Assembly: GCA_910585555.1 (NCBI GenBank)
Contig: CAJUFU010000006.1
Location: 13,036-77,035 of the forward strand
Direction: 5' to 3'
Origin: an uncultured Lachnospiraceae bacterium
GTDB taxonomy: Bacteria; Bacillota; Clostridia; Lachnospirales; Lachnospiraceae
DNA: 64,000 nucleotides
In this document: positions 51,427 to 59,439 of the stretch, piece by piece
Layout of the letters: every line of letters starts with the position of its first letter
How positions within the stretch are numbered: position 1 is the stretch's first letter
Program-made: the position numbers and the translations under genes
The notes under the pieces: model-generated
The model's input: the letters and a program-made list of their open reading frames with translations, nothing else
Told to the model about the DNA's origin: nothing
Database searches by the model: none

Positions 51427-52890
51427 ATGAAGAGAGAGTTATTTGCACTGGAGAAAGCGGCATTTAAGGAGAACGATAAGGAAATCATCCGGGGGCTTAC
51501 CATGCACCTGTATGAGAAAGACATTTATGGGATTATCTGCGACAGCATAGATGAGAGGGACATGCTCTTGTATTTCTTCAAGGGAAGGTGCGAGCTGTCC
51601 AGGGGGCAGATCAGGCTGCGGCATAATCCTGTCAAAAACGGCAATGTGCCGCAGACCTTAAGCAGGGAATTTGCGGTGATCGAGAAGAAGAGCAAGCTTC
51701 TCACCTCCTTGTCGGTGATGGAGAATATCTGTATTTTTGCGGACAGGTCTTATATTGTGCGCAAGCGGAAGTACTATGATATGACGAAAAGATATCTGGA
51801 ATACTTTGATGTAGGAGTAGCGCCCGATAAGCCTGTGCAGTCCTTGTCGGTGAAAGAGCGGGTGGCGGTGGAACTGGTCAAAGCCTATGTGGAACATAAG
51901 AGTGTTATCGTATTGGCTGACTTGTCGGGATTTATTCAGGAAAATGAATTGATGCAGATATACCGGCTTTTGTTGAAACTAAAACAGAAGGGGCAAAGCT
52001 TTATTCTGATGGAGGCCTTTGATGATATTGTGTTTAGCTGGACCAATCAGCTTCTGATCATCAAGAACGGAAAAGATTTGGGATGCTTTGAACCGGCCTT
52101 TGTTGACAGACAGACCCTGTACGCCTTTTTGTCAGGCAGGCAGAATGGGACTGAAAGACCAATGGAGCGCAGGCGCGGGATGGAAGAAGCAGCGGATGCG
52201 GACGATACGGTATTGCGGATGGAGAAGGTATGTACGCCGGGATTAAGAAATCTATCCTTTGCAGTGGGCAGGGGAGAGATGGTCAAGGTCTTTTTTGCCA
52301 ATGAGAGAAATGTGGAGGATTTCAGGGAAATCTTTATGGACGGAAACCGAATCACATCCGGTGAAGTTTTCGTGGGAGAGCGGCCGGTACGGTGCAGGAA
52401 CATTCGGGAATGGCGCAGGCGCGGCCTGTGCTACAGCGCGGAAATGTCTTATAAAAGCATGTTAATCCGGGATATGACGGTGGTAGATAACTTTATGCTG
52501 GAATTGTCGGAAAAGGTGAGATTCCTTTGGCTTTTACCTAAATATAAAAGAAGCGTACATCAATACATTGACCGCACACTTGGGGAGGGGATGGCGAATC
52601 GGAAACTGCGGAACCTTCCCCCGGATATTTTACAAAAAATTGAATTAGGGAAATATTATCTGGCGATGCCGAAGGTACTGATCTGTGAGAATCCGTTCCG
52701 GGAGGTAGATCTGCATATCAGGGAGGTAACGCTGGAGATGTTCGCGAAGCTGCAGGAGAGAGGGATAGCGATTATTGTGCTGATAACCAATCTGTCGGAC
52801 ATGAATCTGATGGAGGGCAGCAATATTTATGTCCGCAATGGCGAGCCGGTGGATGAAAAGGAGATTTACCGGCTGTTATATAAAGATTAA
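51427..52890 (+). CDS. Degenerate tandem ABC-ATPase homologue (RbsA/MglA-like) without catalytic motifs
   Basis: The 487-residue protein is about as long as MglA/RbsA and aligns with it by eye in both halves, but the ATP-binding motifs are gone. In half one the Walker A position reads CDSIDERDM (39-47), the signature SLSVKERVAVEL (139-150), and Walker B VIVLADLSGF (160-169), where MDEPT is expected. In half two these read FFANERNVED (289-298), NLPPDILQKIELGK (396-409) and KVLICENPF (416-424). The frame is intact and long, so it is a conserved inactive protein rather than decay. It is translated directly after the kinase, suggesting that it is a regulatory partner. No exact function is known to me. 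Confidence 0.8.
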   Translation: MKRELFALEKAAFKENDKEIIRGLTMHLYEKDIYGIICDSIDERDMLLYFFKGRCELSRGQIRLRHNPVKNGNVPQTLSREFAVIEKKSKLLTSLSVMENICIFADRSYIVRKRKYYDMTKRYLEYFDVGVAPDKPVQSLSVKERVAVELVKAYVEHKSVIVLADLSGFIQENELMQIYRLLLKLKQKGQSFILMEAFDDIVFSWTNQLLIIKNGKDLGCFEPAFVDRQTLYAFLSGRQNGTERPMERRRGMEEAADADDTVLRMEKVCTPGLRNLSFAVGRGEMVKVFFANERNVEDFREIFMDGNRITSGEVFVGERPVRCRNIREWRRRGLCYSAEMSYKSMLIRDMTVVDNFMLELSEKVRFLWLLPKYKRSVHQYIDRTLGEGMANRKLRNLPPDILQKIELGKYYLAMPKVLICENPFREVDLHIREVTLEMFAKLQERGIAIIVLITNLSDMNLMEGSNIYVRNGEPVDEKEIYRLLYKD

Positions 52891-52917
52891 ATCTTAATAT
52901 AAAAGAAAAACAAAGTA

Positions 52918-52949
52918 CAACAGACAGGCATGGAGACATGTCTGTTTTT
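52918..52949 (+). terminator. Terminator after the regulator/kinase/dead-ABC operon
   Basis: ACAGAC/GTCTGT (52920-52925 and 52940-52945), with an additional CATG/CATG pairing in the loop, followed by a T5 tract. It separates this trio from the transporter genes. Confidence 0.65.
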
Positions 52950-53159
52950 GCGTATAAAGGGGTTTGATTCTGTGCAAAGACTTTAGTAAGAATAAACGAA
53001 ATTTGTAAAAATCGCCAAATTACTCATTGATACGGACAAAAAAATATACAAAACGCATATTTCTAAAAATTATCCCCCATAATCTAAAGATAGAAAGTAT
53101 GAAGAAAAAATACTTAATGCTATATTAATTATACAAAATAAACAGGGAGGATATTAAAC

Positions 53160-54326
53160 ATGAGAAAAAAACTAATCAGCGTAATGTTATCTGTGGCCAT
53201 GACTGCTTCTTTGTTAGCGGGATGCGGAAGCGAACCGGCACAGGAGAGTAAGCCGCAGGAGACAACAGAAGCGGCGCCGGAACAGGCAGAGGGACAGGAA
53301 GAAGCAGCAGAACCGGAAGCGGCGCAACCGGAGGAGGCACCTGCGGATAACGGAGAACTGCCGATTTTGGGAGCAGGCATCTATTCTTCCACAGATAATT
53401 TCAACTCCTATATTGCGAAATCCATCACAGGCGCCAGTGACGGCGTTTTCCAGGTGAATGTGGATGATGGGCAGATGGACCAGGCGACACAGCTTAATCA
53501 GATTGATACGGCACTTGCCAAAGGAGCCGTTGCCATCTGTGTATCTGTCGTGGATATTACTGCGGCACCCGCTATTATTCAGAAATGCCAGGATGCGGGC
53601 GATGTACCGATTATCTTCTTCAACAAGGAGATTACGGATAAAGATGTGGTAGCTTCTTATGACAATTTATATCAGGTGACATCAACGGGTGGTGACTATG
53701 GTGCAGCGATTCAGGGACAGATGATTGTAGATTACTGGAATGCTCATCCGGAAATGGATAAGAACGGGGACGGCAAACTGCAGATGATCAACGTCATGGG
53801 AGACCCGGGTCATACGGCGAGCCAGCCCAGAGCTGATTATGTAGAGTCCACCATTACGGATGCGGGCATTGGCATCGAAGTGTTAGAGAGAGATACGGGC
53901 ATGTGGGATACCGCAAAAGCAAAAGAGAAGATGGATGCCTGGGTTTCCAAATATGGTGACGAGATTGAGGCAGTTGTCTGTGCAAATGACGCTATGGCAC
54001 TTGGTGTACTGCAGTCTGTTGAGGCAGCAGGATTTAACTTGGAAGGAACAGACAGCGAGCAGTATATTCCGATCATCGGAATCGATGCACTGCCGGAAAT
54101 GCTGGAGAAGATTGAGAGCGGAGAAGTGATCGGTTCTGTTTTGCAGGATGCTTCTACACAGGGTAAGGTTATTGTTGCCATTGCAAATAACGTATCACAG
54201 GGCAAGGATGCGCTGGACGGCCTGGATTTCGAGCTGGATACAGATGGCTCTAAGGCAGTACGTGTTCCTTATGCGGCAATTACAGCAGATAATGTGGATG
54301 TAGCGGCAGCTAACTATACAGAATAA
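53160..54326 (+). CDS. mglB: MglB-like galactose/glucose-binding lipoprotein
   Basis: The 388-residue binding protein begins with a lipoprotein signal (MRKKLISVMLSVAMTASLL, lipobox LAGC) and an acidic Ala/Glu/Pro linker to about residue 62. The mature part follows MglB closely: a calcium-loop-like DKNGDGKLQ, GDPGHTASQPRADY, RDTGMWDTAKAKEKMDAW, ANDAMALGVL, IIGIDALPEMLEKIESGE and SVLQDASTQGK. It should bind galactose or glucose for the importer encoded next. GGGAGG precedes the ATG. A strong hairpin after the gene likely keeps it more abundant than the membrane parts. Confidence 0.9.
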   Translation: MRKKLISVMLSVAMTASLLAGCGSEPAQESKPQETTEAAPEQAEGQEEAAEPEAAQPEEAPADNGELPILGAGIYSSTDNFNSYIAKSITGASDGVFQVNVDDGQMDQATQLNQIDTALAKGAVAICVSVVDITAAPAIIQKCQDAGDVPIIFFNKEITDKDVVASYDNLYQVTSTGGDYGAAIQGQMIVDYWNAHPEMDKNGDGKLQMINVMGDPGHTASQPRADYVESTITDAGIGIEVLERDTGMWDTAKAKEKMDAWVSKYGDEIEAVVCANDAMALGVLQSVEAAGFNLEGTDSEQYIPIIGIDALPEMLEKIESGEVIGSVLQDASTQGKVIVAIANNVSQGKDALDGLDFELDTDGSKAVRVPYAAITADNVDVAAANYTE

Positions 54327-54343
54327 GATAAGCGAAAGCATTT

Positions 54344-54394
54344 ATGCCCCGAAAGCCTGTAAACCTGTCGGGAGGCGGCTTTTGGGGTATTTTT
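54344..54394 (+). terminator. Hairpin terminator between mglB and mglA
   Basis: A 14-bp stem ATGCCCCGAAAGCC / GGCTTTTGGGGTAT (two G-U) followed by T5. Partial read-through would set lower expression of the ATPase and permease than of the binding protein. Confidence 0.85.
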
Positions 54395-54449
54395 ACGGCT
54401 GTGCAGCATGGAGATTTCCGGAGGATAAGAGACGGAAGAAAGGAAATGG

Positions 54450-55949
54450 ATGGATGGTGTGAGTGAATATATTCTGGAGATGAAAAATATCACAAAAGAA
54501 TTTCCCGGCGTCAAGGCATTGGATGACGTGACTTTAAAAGTAAGGCCGGCAACGGTTCATTCCCTGATGGGGGAAAATGGAGCGGGCAAATCGACTTTAA
54601 TGAAGTGTCTTTTTGGTATCTATGCCGTGGATAAGGGAGAAATAATTCTGGATGATGAGAAAGTGAATTTCAGCGGCCCTGCGGAGGCCCTTAGAAACCA
54701 TATTTCTATGGTACATCAGGAGTTAAACCAGGTGCTTGACCGCAGCGTTATGGAGAATGTCTGGCTGGGAAGATTCCCTATGAAAAAGGGATTGGTAGAC
54801 CATCAGAAAATGTTTGAGGAAACAAAGAAGATATTCGATGAGTTTGAGATAGGTGTGAATCCGGCAGTGAAGACAGGAAACCTGCAGGTTGCACAGAGAC
54901 AGATGATTGAGATCGCGAAGGCTGTGTCTTATGATGCGAAGGTGATTGTTATGGATGAACCCACTTCATCCCTGACAGAAAATGAGGTAGAGCATCTGTT
55001 TAAGATTATAGATAAATTAAAGGATAGTGGTGTCAGCATCATCTATATTTCTCATAAGATGGAGGAAATCTTGAGGATATCAGATGAAGTTACCGTTATG
55101 CGGGACGGAAAGTGGGTAGCGACGAAGAAGAAGGAAGAACTGAGTACGGATTCCCTGATTCAGATGATGGTAGGACGTGAATTGAAAGAGAGATATCCGC
55201 AAAGAAATGTGACACCCGGAGAGGTGGTGCTTCAAGTAGAAAATCTGTCTACCATGACACCGGCTTTTAAGGATGTAAATTTTGAACTGCGTAAAGGGGA
55301 AATACTCGGCATTGCGGGTCTGGTTGGGGCAGGCAGGACGGAAGTGCTGGAAACACTGTTTGGTATACGCCAAAGAGGAAAGGGCAAGATTTATTATAAA
55401 GGCCGGGAGATTAAAAACAATGTGCCCAGGGAAGCAATGAAAAATGGATTTGCAATGCTTACGGAAGAGAGAAGAAAGGATGGCATTTTCCAGGATTTAA
55501 GTGTTTCTTTTAACACCATTATTGCCAACCTTGATATTTATAAGAAAAACGGTTTGTTAAATGACAAGAAGATTAAGAAAAATGTGACAGAGACGATTCA
55601 GAAAATTAAGGTAAAGACACCTTCTGACAGCACGAAGATTGGAAACTTGTCAGGCGGGAATCAGCAGAAAGTCATTCTGGGACGATGGCTTTTGACAGAC
55701 CCGGAAATATTGCTTTTGGATGAGCCTACAAGAGGTATCGACGTGGGAGCGAAATATGAAATTTACCAGTTGATGAACAGGCTGGTGGAGGATGGCAAGA
55801 GCATTATCGTGGTGAGCTCGGAGATGCCGGAACTCTTTGGGGTGTGTGACAGAATCATGGTCATGAGTAATGGGGTACAGTCAGGTATTTTTAATGCAAA
55901 AGAAGCAACGCAGTTCGAGATTATGGAAGCTTCTGCAAAGTACATATAA
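54450..55949 (+). CDS. mglA: MglA-like sugar ABC transporter ATPase
   Basis: The 499-residue tandem ATPase powers import by the MglBAC-type system. Half one has Walker A GENGAGKST (41-49), signature-like LQVAQRQMIEIAKA and Walker B VIVMDEPTSSL with H-loop YISHKMEEI. Half two has GLVGAGRTEVL, LSGGNQQKVILGRWL and ILLLDEPTRGIDVGAK. This half-and-half pattern, with a full site in the first domain and a variant in the second, is normal for the family. It is the intact relative of the degenerate protein at 51427-52890. Confidence 0.93.
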   Translation: MDGVSEYILEMKNITKEFPGVKALDDVTLKVRPATVHSLMGENGAGKSTLMKCLFGIYAVDKGEIILDDEKVNFSGPAEALRNHISMVHQELNQVLDRSVMENVWLGRFPMKKGLVDHQKMFEETKKIFDEFEIGVNPAVKTGNLQVAQRQMIEIAKAVSYDAKVIVMDEPTSSLTENEVEHLFKIIDKLKDSGVSIIYISHKMEEILRISDEVTVMRDGKWVATKKKEELSTDSLIQMMVGRELKERYPQRNVTPGEVVLQVENLSTMTPAFKDVNFELRKGEILGIAGLVGAGRTEVLETLFGIRQRGKGKIYYKGREIKNNVPREAMKNGFAMLTEERRKDGIFQDLSVSFNTIIANLDIYKKNGLLNDKKIKKNVTETIQKIKVKTPSDSTKIGNLSGGNQQKVILGRWLLTDPEILLLDEPTRGIDVGAKYEIYQLMNRLVEDGKSIIVVSSEMPELFGVCDRIMVMSNGVQSGIFNAKEATQFEIMEASAKYI

Positions 55950-55965
55950 GTTGGAGGGTATAAGC

Positions 55966-57000
55966 GTGGAAAAAATAAAAAAGACCCTTGGGGGCGAAGA
56001 GTTTTCATTAAAAAGCTTTCTCATGGAAAAGATTATTTATCTGGTACTCTTGGTGCTGATTATCGTGGTGATCTGCATTGAACCCAGATTCTTATCCATT
56101 ATTAATTTCAGAAACATTCTGGCGCAGTCGTCCACTAGAATCATCATTGCACTGGCGGCAGGTATGGTGCTTATGATCAGAGGATGCGATTTGTCAACGG
56201 GCCGGATGATCGGTCTGGCGGCGGTCATTTCTGCCTCCATGTTACAGTCGGCAAGCTATGCATACCGCATGTATCCGAATCTTGCGGAGCTTCCGATCAT
56301 CGTTCCTTTGTTGGTGGTAGTGGCAATCTGCGCAGTGCTTGGTACGATTTCCGGTATCTGCGTGGCAGTCTTAAAGGTGCCGCCAATCATTGCAACGCTG
56401 GCGATGCAGCTTGTACTGTATGGGGCTTCCTCCATCTATTTTGACAGAGAGCCTTACGGTGCACAGCCCATAGGCGGGATTACCAACCGCATCACGGACA
56501 TCTGCATTAAAAGTATCAAGCTGGGACCCATCCAGATTCCTTACCTGATCATCATTGCGGCGATTGTGATCATAGCGATGTGGATTTTGTGGAATAAGAC
56601 AAAATTCGGTAAATATATGTATGCCATCGGTGGCAATCCGGAGGCAGCCCAGGTATCCGGCGTTAATGTGGTAAAAATTCAGATTTCCATTTATGCGCTG
56701 GCGGCAATTCTGTATGCCTTTGCGGCAGTATTGGAAGTGGGAAGAATCGGAAGTGCCTCCAACACCACCGGTAACGGGTATGAGATGGATGCCATTGCGT
56801 CCTGCGTGGTGGGCGGTGTGTCTATGTCCGGCGGTATCGGTACGGTAGGCGGCATCGTGATCGGTGTCTTGATTTTTACCGTTATCAATTATGGATTATC
56901 CTTTGTGGGTGTCAATATGTATTGGCAGTTCATCGTGAAGGGCCTTATCATTCTGCTGGCTGTTGTGATTGATATGAGAAAGTATGCCAAGAGAAAATAG
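55966..57000 (+). CDS. mglC: MglC-like sugar ABC transporter permease
   Basis: The 344-residue permease has about ten membrane helices and belongs to the BPD_transp_2 group (RbsC/MglC). Visible motifs are the ARIIIALAAGMVLMIRGCDLSTGRMIG-like segment with SSTRIIIALAAGMVL, IGGNPEAAQVSGVNV, and CVVGGVSMSGGIGTVGGIVIG. I chose GTG at 55966 because GGAGGG lies upstream; longer readings would overlap mglA. It completes binding protein, ATPase and permease. The preceding two-component system is the likely regulator. Confidence 0.92.
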   Translation: MEKIKKTLGGEEFSLKSFLMEKIIYLVLLVLIIVVICIEPRFLSIINFRNILAQSSTRIIIALAAGMVLMIRGCDLSTGRMIGLAAVISASMLQSASYAYRMYPNLAELPIIVPLLVVVAICAVLGTISGICVAVLKVPPIIATLAMQLVLYGASSIYFDREPYGAQPIGGITNRITDICIKSIKLGPIQIPYLIIIAAIVIIAMWILWNKTKFGKYMYAIGGNPEAAQVSGVNVVKIQISIYALAAILYAFAAVLEVGRIGSASNTTGNGYEMDAIASCVVGGVSMSGGIGTVGGIVIGVLIFTVINYGLSFVGVNMYWQFIVKGLIILLAVVIDMRKYAKRK

Positions 57001-57092
57001 GGTGATTGTAACATTACATAGGGGAGATTGTATAGAGAAGGTCATCTTAGCAAGCGGGGAAAAATTATAGAAAAGAGAAAAGGAGAGCGGTT

Positions 57093-59162
57093 ATGAGAGA
57101 AGCGGTAAAGAACACGAAATTGACGGAAGATTGCGGCAAAGAGGTGATCAGGGCCTTTGTGGAAGAGTTGATTCCGCAGTTGACGGTGGAGGAAAAGATT
57201 GGCATTATGTCCGGACAGGTGACGGAACAGAAGCTGATGGATGATTTGTTTGTGATTGAGCACTACAATGTCAAACCCTATCCCACTATGGAAGTGGAGA
57301 GGCTTGGTGTGCCCAATGTGCGTTTCGTGGATGGTCCCAGAGGCGTGGTTGCAGGTTCCGCTACCTGCTTTCCGGTATCCATGGCAAGAGGCGCAACTTT
57401 TGACCGGGAACTGGAAGAGGAAATCGGTAAGGTGATCGGTGCGGAAGTAAGGGCTGTGGGCGGCAACTATTATGGCGGTGTATGCATCAACCTGCCTAGA
57501 AATCCCAGATGGGGACGTGCCCAGGAGTGCTACGGAGAAGACCAGTATCATCTGGGAGAAATGGGGGCAGCTTTGACAAGAGGCGTACAGAGCCAAAACG
57601 TTATGGCATGTATCAAGCATTTTGCGTTAAACAGTATTGAGAATGCCCGCTTCAAGGCTGATGTGCAGATTTCCAAGCGTGCGCTCCATGAAGTGTTCCT
57701 GCCTCATTTTAAACGCTGTATCGAAGAAGGGGCGGCCAGTGTGATGGGCGCTTACAATAAAGTGCTGGGCGAGCAGGCATCAGAAAGCAGCTTCCTGCTT
57801 CGCGATATCCTGCGGGATAAATGGGGATTTGAGGGCTTTACTTTATCCGACTTCCTGTGGGCAGTCAAGGATGGGGTCAAAGGGGTCAAAGGCGGTATGA
57901 ATATTGAGATGCCCTGCTTTTGCCATTACATAGAAGATATTCCCAAGGCCCTTGAGGACGGACGGCTTGAGATGGCGGATTTAGACGAGGCAGTGGGATA
58001 TATCTTACGTACCATATACTATTACGAGACCAGAAAAGACCCTCAGGAATACGGTGAGGATATCCTTGCCTGCGACAAACATGTACAGGTAGCAAAACGG
58101 GCGGCACAGGAATCTATGGTCCTTCTCAAAAACGAAGGAAAAGTGCTTCCGCTGGATAAACAGAAAACAGAGAAGATCGTGGTCCTGGGCGTGCTGGGCG
58201 ATATAGAGAATATCGGCGACCATGGTTCCAGTAAGGTACATCCTTATTATACAGTGACACCTTTCAAGGGATTGATGAAGAAAATGCCTAGGGCACAGAT
58301 TCTTTACAATGATGGCAAGAACATAGAACGGGCCAAGGAGCTGGCGGCCGATGCGGATGCGGTAGTGATCGTGGCAGGATATATACACAGCGACGAGGGT
58401 GAATTCCTGGCAGACAGAAGCGATATCGCAGAGATGGGCGGTGACCGTGTATCCATGCGGCTGCACCAGAGAGATATTGATTTGATCGAAGGGGTGAAGG
58501 GTATCTGTAAGAATACCGTAGTCTCTATCGTGGGCAGCAGTGCGATTCTGATTGATGAGTGGGAAAGCGATATTCCGGCGATCATCTTCTCTTTCTATAG
58601 CGGCATGGAAGGCGGAAATGCCTTGGCGGACATCTTATTCGGGGATGCATGTCCGAGCGGCAAACTTCCCTATACCGTGGCATACAGTGAGGAGGATTAC
58701 CCTTACTTTGACCCGGACTGCGAAGAGATTACCTATGAGTATTATCATGGTTACTGCAAGATGGAGAAGGAAGGGAAGAAAGTTCTTTATCCTTTTGGTT
58801 ACGGACTTTCTTACACGGAATTTGCATTTGGAAAGCCGGAGGCAGAAGTATTTGCAGATACGGCCAAGATTAGTGTTTCCCTGAAAAATACAGGCAGTGT
58901 GGCAGGTGCGGAAGTGGTACAGCTCTATGTAGGATGTGAGGGAAGCAAGGTGGACCGTCCTGTGAAAGTATTAAAAGACTTTGCACGTGTGGAGCTTGCG
59001 CCCGGTGAAGAGACGAAGGTGTCCTTAAGTGTTTCCAAAGCAGATATGGCTTACTTTGATGAGGAGAAAGATGATTTCGTGGCAGAGGACATCAAGTACA
59101 TAGCCTATGTGGGAAACTGTAGTGCGAAAGAGGCGTTGCAGAAGGTGGAGTTTACTTTCTAA
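57093..59162 (+). CDS. GH3 family beta-glycosidase
   Basis: The 689-residue enzyme is a retaining GH3 hydrolase, most often beta-glucosidase or beta-xylosidase. It has GVPNVRFVDGPRGV near residue 70, GVCINLPRNPRWGRAQECYGEDQY, and CIKHFALNSIENARF with the family KH residues. The nucleophile Asp is in GFTLSDFLWAVKDGV (near residue 253). The alpha/beta sandwich follows (NEGKVLPLDKQKTEKIVVLG), and a fibronectin-type C-terminus ends the protein. No signal peptide is present. AAAGGAGAG precedes the ATG. Its position behind mglC suggests that it hydrolyses imported glycosides. Confidence 0.92.
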   Translation: MREAVKNTKLTEDCGKEVIRAFVEELIPQLTVEEKIGIMSGQVTEQKLMDDLFVIEHYNVKPYPTMEVERLGVPNVRFVDGPRGVVAGSATCFPVSMARGATFDRELEEEIGKVIGAEVRAVGGNYYGGVCINLPRNPRWGRAQECYGEDQYHLGEMGAALTRGVQSQNVMACIKHFALNSIENARFKADVQISKRALHEVFLPHFKRCIEEGAASVMGAYNKVLGEQASESSFLLRDILRDKWGFEGFTLSDFLWAVKDGVKGVKGGMNIEMPCFCHYIEDIPKALEDGRLEMADLDEAVGYILRTIYYYETRKDPQEYGEDILACDKHVQVAKRAAQESMVLLKNEGKVLPLDKQKTEKIVVLGVLGDIENIGDHGSSKVHPYYTVTPFKGLMKKMPRAQILYNDGKNIERAKELAADADAVVIVAGYIHSDEGEFLADRSDIAEMGGDRVSMRLHQRDIDLIEGVKGICKNTVVSIVGSSAILIDEWESDIPAIIFSFYSGMEGGNALADILFGDACPSGKLPYTVAYSEEDYPYFDPDCEEITYEYYHGYCKMEKEGKKVLYPFGYGLSYTEFAFGKPEAEVFADTAKISVSLKNTGSVAGAEVVQLYVGCEGSKVDRPVKVLKDFARVELAPGEETKVSLSVSKADMAYFDEEKDDFVAEDIKYIAYVGNCSAKEALQKVEFTF

Positions 59163-59200
59163 ATGTGAAAAGTGCTTCAGAAGTATAGGCAGAGATAATG

Positions 59201-59406
59201 GGTAACTGCGAAATTGTGTTTTCAAAAGTTTCCGTTGTACAAAATAGACAATCACCGTAGGGCACGCTTGCGCTGCACTGCCGCTCGCAGCGGTGCATAA
59301 GACGCCGGAATACGGCGTCTAAACACCGGCGGCGTCAAAGCACCCTACTTGCGATTTGTCTATTTTGTACAACTACTTTCCTGAAAAAATGCGTTTCGCA
59401 GTTACC
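59201..59406. repeat. Nested inverted-repeat element (MITE-like)
   Basis: Outer arms GGTAACTGCGAAA / TTTCGCAGTTACC (59201-59213 and 59394-59406, 13 bp perfect) enclose an inner 18-bp perfect inverted repeat GTTGTACAAAATAGACAA / TTGTCTATTTTGTACAAC (59234-59251 and 59356-59373). A further pair GTAGGG/CCCTAC and hairpins such as AGACGCCG-GAATA-CGGCGTCT (59300-59320) sit in the GC-rich centre. No gene lies inside. It fills the gap between the GH3 and GH42 genes. Confidence 0.75.
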
Positions 59407-59439
59407 TGACAGAAATAAATAGGGAAGGGAGAATGACAG

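Noticed and set aside
51427..52890. The dead ABC gene considered a pseudogene
   Set aside because: The frame is intact over the whole normal length, has tight spacing to the kinase gene and shows no stops or frameshifts; loss of all motifs with preserved fold is more like a repurposed protein.
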